DNA of 64,000 nucleotides from Aciditerrimonas ferrireducens (GTDB taxonomy: Bacteria > Actinomycetota > Acidimicrobiia > Acidimicrobiales > UBA8190): NCBI RefSeq assembly GCF_023130475.1, contig NZ_JAKHEX010000012.1, forward strand, positions 5,931 to 69,930. Direction: 5' to 3'. This document shows, one piece after another, positions 51,823-59,546 of the stretch (the first letter of the stretch is position 1; each line of letters opens with the position of its first letter). A program made the translations under genes and the position numbers. Under the pieces are notes generated by a model. The model was not told the DNA's origin. It made no database searches and saw nothing but the letters and a program-made list of their open reading frames with translations.

Positions 51823-53355
51823 TCAGCGGGTCCCGGTCGTCGTCTGAGGCCGCGCCCGAGTGGACCCGCTTCGGGCCACGGTGGTGTCGGGGGTCTCTTT
51901 GGTCGCCGTCCGTTTGGCTGCGGTCTTCTTGGCTGCGGTTTTCGTGGCGGGGGTCTTCTTGGCGGCGGCTTTGGTGGTGGTCTTCGTGGGGGTGCTGGCG
52001 GGGGTGGCGTCGGTGGGGGTGGTCGCGGGGGCTTCGGTGGTGGTCTCGGCGGTGGTCTTCTTGGTGCGGCGCTTGGTGGGGGCGGGGGTGGTGTCCTCGC
52101 TGGCGTTGTGGAGCTTGTGTGTTTGGGTGGCTCGGGTGCGGGTGGTGGGGGCCACGGTGGTGTCGGGGGTCTCTTTGGTCGCAGTCCGTTTGGCTGCGGT
52201 CTTCTTGGCTGCGGTTTTCGTGGCGGGGGTCTTCTTGGCGGCGGCTTTGGTGCTCGCCTCGGCGGGGGTGTCGTCGAGGGGCTGGGTTGGGGTGTGGGGG
52301 GTCTTCCGTGCCGAGGTCTTGGTGGCAGAGGTGGTGGGGGGCGGCGGCTCGGGGAGGCTGAGACCCCGCCGCTCGGCCACCTCGGGCAGGGCCAGCTCGG
52401 CGCCGCGGCGAAGGGGATCGAGGGCAACGAGGACGAAGGTGCGCTGCTCCCCTCGGCTGAGGACGGCGCGGGCCCGGGTGGGCGGGGGATCGGCGAGGTT
52501 GCGGAGGGGCACGTAGCAGCGCATGTCGCCGACCCGGACCATGGCGCCGTGGGAGACGAAGCCCTCGACGACGGCGTCGAGGCGGGTCCCGATGGGGTGG
52601 TCGGCGATGAAGGTGAGGAAGGTGAGGGGCTCGTTGAGGGGCTCGGCGCTGGTCCTGGGCGAGCGGCCGGTAGCCTCGGTTGGCACGGGGCTCGGCGCCC
52701 GATCCTCGGCGGGGGTGGGCGGGGCTGCGGGCGCGCTGGCCGGGCTGGCCGAGCTGGCCGGGCTGCTGCGGCGCCGGCGCCGACGAGCGGATCCGTTCGC
52801 CGCCGCCTCGGCAGCCGGGGACGGAGTCGGCGCGGGCGACGGCGCGGCTGCGCCGAGGAGAGCCGCGAGGGTCGAGGACTTGGCCGCGGTGCGCTTGGTG
52901 CCCTTGGCGGCAGCGGTGGCCTTGCGGCTCTTGACGCCGCGGACCGGGGTGCGAGGGGTGAAGACCCAGCCGATGCCGGGGATGGGTTTGCCGCCGAGGA
53001 GGCGCCCAGGCTCGAAGAGCCAGGGATGGTCGCCGTGGAACTCCTGGAAGGAGTCGTTGGAGAGGACCACGGCGCCGGCCCGGGCGGCGACCTGGAGGAG
53101 GAAGGCGTCCCCCCGGCCGATGGTGCCGGCCGGGGGCGAGATGAGCTCGCCGTGGGCCTCGGCTTCCTCGTACTGGGCTCGTTCAGCAGGGTCGATGCGG
53201 TGGCCGAAGGTGGCGTCGACGACGACGATGATCTCGTGATCGGGCAGCTCCTCGTGGAGCTGACGGACTGCCTCGTCGAGTTGGGCGAGGCTGGGGGTCG
53301 AGCGCCCCTCGGTGGCGATGTTGGAGCCGTCGACGACGACACGTGCGGTGTTCAT
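51823..53355 (-). CDS. NYN-domain nuclease-like protein with S1-like domain and histone-H1-like tail
   Basis: This 510-residue protein has three parts. Residues 1-130 form a NYN/Zc3h12a-type nuclease domain (ARVVVDGSNIATEG, IIVVVDATFG, RGDAFLLQVAARAGAVVLSN, then D-x-F at DSFQEFHGDHPW) with the acidic residues expected for metal-dependent RNA cleavage. Residues ~235-330 contain an S1-like RNA-binding segment (GTRLDAVVEGFVSHGAMVRVGDMRCYVPLRNL). Residues ~345-510 are Lys/Ala/Thr/Pro-rich with AAKK and KTAAKKTAAKRTA repeats like bacterial histone H1 or mycobacterial HupB tails. Together they suggest an RNA-processing or nucleoid-associated enzyme. The ATG at 53355 has AGGAG close upstream. Confidence 0.75.
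   Translation of the reverse strand: MNTARVVVDGSNIATEGRSTPSLAQLDEAVRQLHEELPDHEIIVVVDATFGHRIDPAERAQYEEAEAHGELISPPAGTIGRGDAFLLQVAARAGAVVLSNDSFQEFHGDHPWLFEPGRLLGGKPIPGIGWVFTPRTPVRGVKSRKATAAAKGTKRTAAKSSTLAALLGAAAPSPAPTPSPAAEAAANGSARRRRRRSSPASSASPASAPAAPPTPAEDRAPSPVPTEATGRSPRTSAEPLNEPLTFLTFIADHPIGTRLDAVVEGFVSHGAMVRVGDMRCYVPLRNLADPPPTRARAVLSRGEQRTFVLVALDPLRRGAELALPEVAERRGLSLPEPPPPTTSATKTSARKTPHTPTQPLDDTPAEASTKAAAKKTPATKTAAKKTAAKRTATKETPDTTVAPTTRTRATQTHKLHNASEDTTPAPTKRRTKKTTAETTTEAPATTPTDATPASTPTKTTTKAAAKKTPATKTAAKKTAAKRTATKETPDTTVARSGSTRARPQTTTGTR
51873..51976 (+). repeat. 104-bp direct repeat, copy 1
   Basis: This copy encodes part of the Lys/Ala-rich tail of the NYN protein and differs at one base (51906) from the copy at 52149. 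The 276-bp offset is exactly 92 codons, so unequal exchange would remove or add a block in frame. Confidence 0.85.
52149..52252 (+). repeat. 104-bp direct repeat, copy 2
   Basis: Second copy of the repeat at 51873-51976, identical except for A instead of C at 52182. High identity over synonymous positions points to recent duplication or ongoing gene conversion rather than protein-level selection alone. Confidence 0.85.
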
Positions 53356-53415
53356 GGCTCCTGGTAGTCAAGCACGCGGCGTGGAGCCTCCGGGTGACCC
53401 TCCGGTGGGGGGCCC

Positions 53416-53421
53416 TAGGAT
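53416..53421 (+). promoter_or_regulatory. -10 element of leaderless HAD phosphatase gene
   Basis: TAGGAT ends 6 nt before the ATG at 53428; a weak GTGACC (53394-53399) lies 16 bp upstream as a possible -35. Confidence 0.55.
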
Positions 53422-53427
53422 GCGAGC

Positions 53428-54135
53428 ATGGTCGCGGACGTGGAGCCGGGCCGCACCCGCCGATTCGAGGCAGTGCTGTTCGACATCGGCGGGGTGGTGA
53501 CCGAGAGCCCCTTCGAGGCCTTCGGCCGCTTCGAGCAGGAGCAGGGTCTGCCCGAGGGCTTCTTGCGTGCGGTCAACAGCCGGAACCCGCAGGACAACGC
53601 CTGGGCCCGCCTGGAACGCGGCGAGGTGGACTTCGACACCTTCCGATCCCTGTTCCGGGAAGAGACAGCCAGCTTGGGGCACCCGGTGGACCCCGCGGGC
53701 CTCTTCGAGCTGCTCGACCTGGCGGTGCGACCCCTGCTGCTCGTCACGCTGGACCGCCTGCGCGGCCGGTACCGGCTGGGCGCCGTCACGAACACCTTCG
53801 CTGCCGGCCCGACCAGCGGCCTGCCGGGGACGCTGGCGGAGCGGTTCGACGTAGTGGTGGCCTCGACCGAGGTGGGCCTGCGGAAGCCTGATCCCCGGAT
53901 CTACCAGCTGGCCTGCGAGCGCTTGGGGGTGGTCCCGAGCGAGTGCGTGTTCCTGGACGACCTGGGGGTGAACTTGAAGCCGGCTCGGGCGATGGGCATG
54001 GCGACGATCAAGGTGGGGGACCCGGTGGCAGCGGTGGCCGAGCTGGCCGCTGTCCTCGGCGAGCCGGGACTGCTGGCCGACCTGCCTGCCGTGACCGACG
54101 ACGGCGCGCGAGGTGGCCAGCGGGCTCAGGTCTGA
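53428..54135 (+). CDS. HAD-superfamily phosphatase
   Basis: This 235-residue protein has the HAD nucleophile motif in the form VLFDIGGVVTESPFEAFGRF, a helical cap, the motif II region at LGAVTNTFAAGP, the motif III Lys in GLRKPDPRIY and the acidic motif IV VFLDDLGVNLKPARAMG. It resembles the HAD domains of the ACAD10/epoxide-hydrolase N-terminal group, small-molecule phosphatases with poorly known substrates. It is divergent from the NYN gene, and its end overlaps the convergent pilin-like gene by 10 bp. Confidence 0.82.
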   Translation: MVADVEPGRTRRFEAVLFDIGGVVTESPFEAFGRFEQEQGLPEGFLRAVNSRNPQDNAWARLERGEVDFDTFRSLFREETASLGHPVDPAGLFELLDLAVRPLLLVTLDRLRGRYRLGAVTNTFAAGPTSGLPGTLAERFDVVVASTEVGLRKPDPRIYQLACERLGVVPSECVFLDDLGVNLKPARAMGMATIKVGDPVAAVAELAAVLGEPGLLADLPAVTDDGARGGQRAQV

Positions 54136-55991
54136 CGGGGGAGGGGGCCGCACCCGGCGACCTGGCAGGTGAGAGTGGGCTGGAGGCTCAGGCTGGCGAG
54201 TGTCCAGGAGGCGGTGCCGGGGTTGAGGTAGTAGGGCGGGGCCAACGTGGTGAGGCGGGTGTCCCAGACGTAGTTTTTGAGGTAGCCAGAGGCGATCTGG
54301 CTGTTGCCGGTGTAGGTGCCGACCGGGCCCCGCCAGTTCTGGGCGATGGCTCCGAGGACGCTGAGGGTGCCGAGGGGCTGGCCATCGCTCCAGTTGGCCA
54401 CGACAAAGGAGTGGGTGAGGGAGAGCGAGACGGCGTCGACGACGGGGTTCTCGAGGTCGCAGTGGGGCGGGGCAGGGGCGTGTCGGGTGCCGCAGATCGG
54501 GGCGTTGAACGAAAGGGGACCGAAGAAGCTCTGGACCACCTCGACCGGGTGGTTGAGGACGACGAAGTTCTGGGCGATCAGGCCGAGGATGGGCGGGGGC
54601 AGCCCCGGGAGGGGGGCGATCTGGCTGGGCACGGTCGGGCAGGAGCCGGTGGTGCTGGGGTAACAGAGGTTGCCGTCGATGACGACGTTGTTCTCGGCGG
54701 CCACGGTAAGGGGGGTGCCGACGGTGCCCTGGACGATGGCATCCCCTTCGGTTGGTCCGATCGATCCTGGTTGCCCAGTCCCGGCAAGGGGGTCGAAGGT
54801 GCAGGCTTGGTCCTGGGCCGGGCAGTCCTGCACGTAGACGACGCCGTTGGCCGGGGCGGGGATGGTGCCGCCGGCATGGCTGGGCAGGCAGCGGTTCGGG
54901 TTGGCCGGGGCGTCGAGGGCGTCGTTCGAGCCGCTCTTGGTGCCGAGACCCGGGGTGTCGGGGCTGGTGACCGCCATGACGGTGCCCCTTTGGGTCGTGG
55001 CGAAACTGAGCTCGGTGGGTCCCTCGTAGACGCAGCCCAGACGCTCCGCCACCTGAAGCAAGGTGGCGTTCGTCGGGGGCACGGTCTCGTCGGGCGTGTT
55101 GGTGCCAGTGGTGCTGGCGGCTGGGTCCTGGATCTGGGGCGCATTCGGGCACCCCGAACCAGCCGAGACCGTGAACGTCCCCGGGGGCAGGTCGGGGTCC
55201 TCGGTGTGGACCTCGGTAAACGTGGGGCTGCCGCAGACGAAGATGGCGTCCTTCACGAAGACCGGGCCGTCGAGGACGTCCCCGGTGACGAAGGCCACGT
55301 CGGTGCAGCTGCTGCTCGGCCCGAGCGTGTTGGAGGTCTTGGGCTCGCTCTGGCCGGTCCATTCGTTGACGCCGTAGTCCTGCCAGTAGAGGCCGCAGGT
55401 CGGACCCGGGTCCTCGGTGGTGCCCTGGGGGTCGAGGAGCAGGGGGTCGATCTGGTCGTAGTCCAACCAGAGGAGGTCCCGGAGGAAGTCGTTCGTGGCC
55501 CGGAGGGCCACCTGGGCCTGCTCATAGGCGACGTGGCGGGCCGAGAGGTCGCCGGCGGCGCCGACGACGGTCACGGCGACCTGGCCGGTGGCCTGGTCGA
55601 CCGCCGGGTCCGAGAGCCAGAACCACGACGGCACCGCGCCGGGGGCCTGGTCGGAGAGGGCCTGCCAGGACTCGAACGCGGGCCCGCCGCTGCAGAAGCC
55701 GCTGGTCTCGTTGGCCGTGCTGCAGACCACCTCGTCGGGGTTGGCGTTCACCGCGGCCAGGTAGTCGTCGACCCCGGCCATGGCTGCCTCGTGGGCCTGC
55801 TCGGCCAGGGTGCCCTGGGTGAGGACCGGGCCCCCGCCCAGAGAGGCCTGGGCGAGGGCCAAGCCGCCGATCGTGAGCAGGCCGACCAGGCCGAGGACGA
55901 TGGCCAGGGCCTGGCCGTCCTGACCGGGACGGCCGGTCGGCCAACGGCCCCGATGGCCGAGGCCTCGACGGAGAAGGTGCCGCTGGCTCAT
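54126..55991 (-). CDS. PilX-like pilus assembly/minor pilin protein
   Basis: This 621-residue protein has a basic N-terminus and one hydrophobic helix (about residues 29-50, ALAIVLGLVGLLTIGGLALAQ), then a large extracytoplasmic region with paired Cys (CSTANETSGFC, CGLYWQDYG) and many Ser/Thr/Pro/Gly. Late in the chain LPGLPPPILGLIAQNFVVLN and VVDAVSLSLTHSFVVANW resemble PilX C-terminal structural repeats. It lacks the canonical prepilin cleavage box, as PilX-type proteins sometimes do. It is cotranslated (ATGA overlap) with the pilin-like gene upstream and may decorate or initiate a thin pilus. Confidence 0.65.
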   Translation of the reverse strand: MSQRHLLRRGLGHRGRWPTGRPGQDGQALAIVLGLVGLLTIGGLALAQASLGGGPVLTQGTLAEQAHEAAMAGVDDYLAAVNANPDEVVCSTANETSGFCSGGPAFESWQALSDQAPGAVPSWFWLSDPAVDQATGQVAVTVVGAAGDLSARHVAYEQAQVALRATNDFLRDLLWLDYDQIDPLLLDPQGTTEDPGPTCGLYWQDYGVNEWTGQSEPKTSNTLGPSSSCTDVAFVTGDVLDGPVFVKDAIFVCGSPTFTEVHTEDPDLPPGTFTVSAGSGCPNAPQIQDPAASTTGTNTPDETVPPTNATLLQVAERLGCVYEGPTELSFATTQRGTVMAVTSPDTPGLGTKSGSNDALDAPANPNRCLPSHAGGTIPAPANGVVYVQDCPAQDQACTFDPLAGTGQPGSIGPTEGDAIVQGTVGTPLTVAAENNVVIDGNLCYPSTTGSCPTVPSQIAPLPGLPPPILGLIAQNFVVLNHPVEVVQSFFGPLSFNAPICGTRHAPAPPHCDLENPVVDAVSLSLTHSFVVANWSDGQPLGTLSVLGAIAQNWRGPVGTYTGNSQIASGYLKNYVWDTRLTTLAPPYYLNPGTASWTLASLSLQPTLTCQVAGCGPLPRQT

Positions 55992-56806
55992 CCGAGGGCC
56001 GGGTCGTAGGTCGGGGAGGCCAGCCAGACCTCGGACTGGACGGCGGTTGGGGGCGTCCCGTTCCTCTCTACCTGGAGGTCGAAGGTGACCGCCTGGACCT
56101 GGTCGAGGGGGCAGTCCATGGTGCTGCTGCTGTCGGTGCAGGTGCTGGACACGGTGGACTGGAGCTGGTTCGCACTGGAGCCGGAGCCGGGGACGAGGAA
56201 CTGGAAGAGGGGCTGGGAGCCGAGCTGGAGATGAGGCAGGTCGAAGAGCTGCTCCTCCCAGCCGGGGTACTGACAGCCGCTCGTCACAGGTTCCGCCGTC
56301 CCTGCGGGCGGGCAGGTCCCGGGTTGCGGCAGGGCCAGGCTGGCGACGAGCTGCTCCCCGCCGCCCGGGGTGGACTCGGGGGTGACGCTGACGGTGACGA
56401 GTGCCGGGCCAGTCACCGCGCTGGCCGGGTTGCCCTGCTGGAGCTCCTGGCCGAGGGGCCCGACGTCGGCGGTGAAGACCAGTTGCCGGTCCGAGGTGCC
56501 GGGCTGGAACACTGCCCACCAGGTGCCGGACCCGGGTGGGGCGGGGGCGACGGCCTCGGTGAGGAGCCGGGTCAAGGTGGCGGCCGGGCCCTGGAGCTGG
56601 TCGGCGGCGTCGAAGCTTGCGGTGACCGCCTGGCTGGCCTGCCCCAGGGTGGTGACGACGGGGAGGACGATGCCGAGGAGGAGGCCGAGGAGGGCCACCA
56701 CGACCACGACCTCGACGAGGGACATGACCCCGCGCTCGTCTGGTCGGGGTCCGTGGTCCCGGGGCCGACCGGTCCGGCGTCGGCCGAGGCAGTGCCGCGT
56801 GGTCAT
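55988..56806 (-). CDS. PilW-like prepilin
   Basis: This 272-residue protein has a prepilin-type leader of about 28 residues ending DERGV, followed by MSLVEVVVVVALLGLLLGIV, the hydrophobic pilin core. A Glu stands at +5 if cleavage falls before the Met, but the residue at -1 would then be Val rather than the usual Gly. The C-terminal part has a disulphide-prone beta region (STCTDSSSTMDC). It resembles PilW minor pilins. The ATG at 56806 overlaps the stop of the PilV-like gene, and its own stop overlaps the next start. Confidence 0.72.
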   Translation of the reverse strand: MTTRHCLGRRRTGRPRDHGPRPDERGVMSLVEVVVVVALLGLLLGIVLPVVTTLGQASQAVTASFDAADQLQGPAATLTRLLTEAVAPAPPGSGTWWAVFQPGTSDRQLVFTADVGPLGQELQQGNPASAVTGPALVTVSVTPESTPGGGEQLVASLALPQPGTCPPAGTAEPVTSGCQYPGWEEQLFDLPHLQLGSQPLFQFLVPGSGSSANQLQSTVSSTCTDSSSTMDCPLDQVQAVTFDLQVERNGTPPTAVQSEVWLASPTYDPALG

Positions 56807-58149
56807 CCCACGGCCACCGGGATGGGCTGGCCGGCCTGGTAGGGGGTCGTGGTGCCGCCCTGCGTCACGAGCCACTGCTCGGTGCTGGCGTCCCAGGCGA
56901 GCTGGACGGTGGTGCTGGCGCCGTCGGCCTGGTCGACCAGGGTCAGGGTGGCCGGGAAGGCCAGGACTTGCCGGTCGAGCTGCCCGGCGCCCTGGTGGAG
57001 GGACGAGGGTCCGAGCGGGAACTGGTCGGCCGGGCAGCCGCTGCCCGAGGGGGGTGCGAGGGTGAGGGTGCCGCTGACCGGTCCGGCCCCCTTGGCGCTG
57101 ACGGCCAGGTCGAGGGGCACCAGGCCGGCCAGGTCCACCGTCTGGTCGGTTCCCGGGCTGGTGGGGAAGCCGGTGGGCGAAGCCGGGGCCTCGGCGCTGC
57201 AGTCGCCGAAGAAGGCCTGGTAGCCGGAGGGGAACGGGAAGAGGGGGGCGGGACCCTCGCTGGTCGAGCCGGCGGCCACCACGACCTGGGCGCCCGAGGG
57301 CAGGCCGCTGGCGGTGACCGTGACCGGCAGGCCAGGCACCGGCGGGGGGCTGGCGGCAGCGGGCGCGAAGGTCGTGGGGGCAGCCTGGTCGAAGGGGACG
57401 GCCAGCTGGGTGACCTGGCCAGCTTCGACCGAGACCTGCCCCGGCGGGGTGGCGGCCTGGCCGCTCGGGTCCACGAAGAGCGGGCTCTGGGGGCTCTGGA
57501 CGCTGACCGTGTAGCTGCCGGCGGGCAGGGCGAGGTAGACGCAACCGGCCGAGTCGGGCGTTGCTGTGGTGACCGTTTGGCCTTGAGCGTTCTGGACCAC
57601 CACGGCGATCGCCTGGACCTGGGTGGGCGGCTCGGACGGGTTCTGCGCGCTTTGGATCTGCACGGCGAGGTCGCCTTGGCCGGCCTCGGCCGGGCTGTAG
57701 GGGGGGTCGACGACCGAGCTCTCGCTGAGGTGCTGGCGATCGTGGTTCCAGCTGACGGTGACGGTGGCCTGGAGAGCGACCGGCGGTTGGCCGGATTGGC
57801 AGAGGTTGGGGCCGTTGCCGGCCTGCCAGGTCAGGTACTGCTGGCGGGCGAAGGTCTCGCCGGCCAGGGTCACCGGCGGGAGGGGAACGACCTGGTCGAC
57901 CTCGGCGTCGAGGGTGCTGAGGGGTTGGTGGGCGAGCCCACCCAGGACGCTCTCGGCCAGGCCTCCAGCCGCGCTCTGGGCTCGGGCAGTGGCCGCCTGC
58001 CCGAGGACGCCGCCGGTCAGGCCAGCCACGGCGAGGAGCACGAGGAGGAGGACGGAGAAGGCGACGACCGTCTCCACGAGGCCGAAGCCCTCCTCAGGTC
58101 TGCTGGGCCCGCCGTGCCCACGCCGCGTCAACCACACCGGGCCGGGCAT
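56803..58149 (-). CDS. PilV-like prepilin with large extracytoplasmic domain
   Basis: This 448-residue protein has a classic prepilin site, PEEG/FGLVETVVAFSVLLLVLLAV, with Gly at -1 and Glu at +5. A helical stem and several beta-sandwich-like stretches follow, rich in Pro/Ser/Gly with scattered Cys. It is much longer than ordinary PilV and may present an adhesive domain. I chose ATG 58149; TTG 58188 extends the frame but has no better signal. It is the first gene of the three-gene cassette. Prepilin peptidase and pilus motor genes were not found in the window. Confidence 0.72.
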   Translation of the reverse strand: MPGPVWLTRRGHGGPSRPEEGFGLVETVVAFSVLLLVLLAVAGLTGGVLGQAATARAQSAAGGLAESVLGGLAHQPLSTLDAEVDQVVPLPPVTLAGETFARQQYLTWQAGNGPNLCQSGQPPVALQATVTVSWNHDRQHLSESSVVDPPYSPAEAGQGDLAVQIQSAQNPSEPPTQVQAIAVVVQNAQGQTVTTATPDSAGCVYLALPAGSYTVSVQSPQSPLFVDPSGQAATPPGQVSVEAGQVTQLAVPFDQAAPTTFAPAAASPPPVPGLPVTVTASGLPSGAQVVVAAGSTSEGPAPLFPFPSGYQAFFGDCSAEAPASPTGFPTSPGTDQTVDLAGLVPLDLAVSAKGAGPVSGTLTLAPPSGSGCPADQFPLGPSSLHQGAGQLDRQVLAFPATLTLVDQADGASTTVQLAWDASTEQWLVTQGGTTTPYQAGQPIPVAVG

Positions 58150-58220
58150 CGACCATCGGACGTCCCATCTTTCCCACCGGTTGCCCAACGCTGGCCTTCG
58201 GGCTGGGGAGTCCTGGCGGC

Positions 58221-58226
58221 TAGCCT
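58221..58226 (+). promoter_or_regulatory. -10 element of leaderless fabZ
   Basis: TAGCCT ends 6 nt before the GTG at 58233. Confidence 0.55.
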
Positions 58227-58232
58227 GGCGTC

Positions 58233-58655
58233 GTGCTCCGGCCGGAGGAGGTCCTTCCCCACCGCCCCCCGTTCCTGCTGCTCGACGAGGTCACCACCCT
58301 GGAGCCGGGGGTCTTCGCCGAGGGTCGCTGGGTGCTGCGCCCCGAGGAGCCGTTCTTCGCCGGGCACTTCCCCGGTCGGCCCACCCTGCCAGGGGTCCTG
58401 ATGGTGGAGTCCCTGGCCCAGTTGGGCGCTGTGGCCGTCCTGAGCGACCCGGCCCGGGCCGCCGGGCGGCTGCCCCTCTTCGGCGGGATCGACCGGGCCC
58501 GGTTCCGCCGGCAGGTGCAGCCCGGGGAGACCCTGGAGCTGAGCGTGTCCCTGGGCCGGGTCTCGGCCCGAGCCGGGACGGGGCACGGGGTGGCCCGGGT
58601 GGAGGGGCAGCTAGCGTGCGAGGCGGACCTGCTCTTCGTCCTGGTGGATCCCTGA
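58233..58655 (+). CDS. fabZ: 3-hydroxyacyl-ACP dehydratase
   Basis: This 140-residue hot-dog enzyme removes water from 3-hydroxyacyl-ACP in type II fatty-acid synthesis. The N-terminal LPHRPPFLLLDEV and the active-site GHFPGRPTLPGVLMVESLAQ (catalytic His and Glu) are intact. It is not beside other fab genes, so it could alternatively serve a polyketide or lipid pathway. It lies 9 bp upstream of xth and the two may share a message. It is divergent from the pilin cassette. Confidence 0.9.
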   Translation: MLRPEEVLPHRPPFLLLDEVTTLEPGVFAEGRWVLRPEEPFFAGHFPGRPTLPGVLMVESLAQLGAVAVLSDPARAAGRLPLFGGIDRARFRRQVQPGETLELSVSLGRVSARAGTGHGVARVEGQLACEADLLFVLVDP

Positions 58656-58664
58656 GGCGAGGCG

Positions 58665-59456
58665 GTGCGGCTCGCCACGTGGAACGTGAACTCCCTCGGC
58701 GCCCGGCTCCCCCGGGTGCTGGCCTGGTTGGCCGAGGCCCAGCCGGACGTGCTCTGCCTCCAGGAGACCAAGATGGCCGACGGGGCCTTTCCCGCCGAGG
58801 CCTTCGCCGAGCTGGGCTACGAGGCGACCCACCACGGCCAGGGCCAGTGGAACGGGGTGGCCATCGTGAGCCGCCTGGGCCTCGCCGAGGTCCAACGGCA
58901 CTTCGGGGGGACCCTGGACGCGGCCGGGGCTCGGCTGCTCGCCGCCCGCTGCGGCTCGGTCCTGGTCCATAGCGTCTACGTCCCCAACGGGCGGGAGGTG
59001 GGCAGCGAGCACTTCGTCGAGAAGCTCCGCTTCCTCGCCGAGCTCCGCTCCCACCTGGAGCGGAGCACCAGCCCGGAGGACCTGGTCTGCGTCTGTGGGG
59101 ACATGAACGTGGCGCCCGAGGACCGGGACGTCTGGGATCCCGCCGCGCTCGCCGGGGCGACCCACGTGAGCCCCGAGGAGCGCCAGGCCCTGCAGGCCGT
59201 GCTCGACTGGGGCCTGGTCGACGCCCTGCGGGCCTTCACCCCCGCAGCGGGGGTGCACAGCTGGTGGGACTACCGGGGTGGTGCGTTCCACAAGCGCCAG
59301 GGCATGCGGATCGACCTCGTGCTCCTCAGCCGGCCTCTGGCCGAACGCTGCCGGTTGGCGCTGGTGGACCGCAACGAGCGGAAGGGCGAACGGCCCTCGG
59401 ACCACGCCCCGGTCCTCGTGGACCTCGCCCTCGACGAGCTCGGGCCGAGCGGGTGA
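58665..59456 (+). CDS. xth: Exodeoxyribonuclease III (AP endonuclease)
   Basis: This 263-residue Mg-dependent nuclease repairs abasic sites. The family signature is complete: RLATWNVNSLGARLPRVL, VLCLQETKMAD, YHGQGQWNGVAIVSR-like (THHGQGQWNGVAIVS), CGDMNVAPEDRDVWDP and the C-terminal SDHAPVLVDL with catalytic His. Length matches E. coli Xth. The GTG start at 58665 follows a GAGGCGAGG purine stretch. Confidence 0.94.
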   Translation: MRLATWNVNSLGARLPRVLAWLAEAQPDVLCLQETKMADGAFPAEAFAELGYEATHHGQGQWNGVAIVSRLGLAEVQRHFGGTLDAAGARLLAARCGSVLVHSVYVPNGREVGSEHFVEKLRFLAELRSHLERSTSPEDLVCVCGDMNVAPEDRDVWDPAALAGATHVSPEERQALQAVLDWGLVDALRAFTPAAGVHSWWDYRGGAFHKRQGMRIDLVLLSRPLAERCRLALVDRNERKGERPSDHAPVLVDLALDELGPSG

Positions 59457-59546
59457 GGGCACGGCGGACGGGCCCTGTCTGGGCCCGAAGCCATGGGGGC
59501 GGGAGGCGCGTCGGGGTTGGGGAACCGAAGGTGGTGGGATAGGTCC

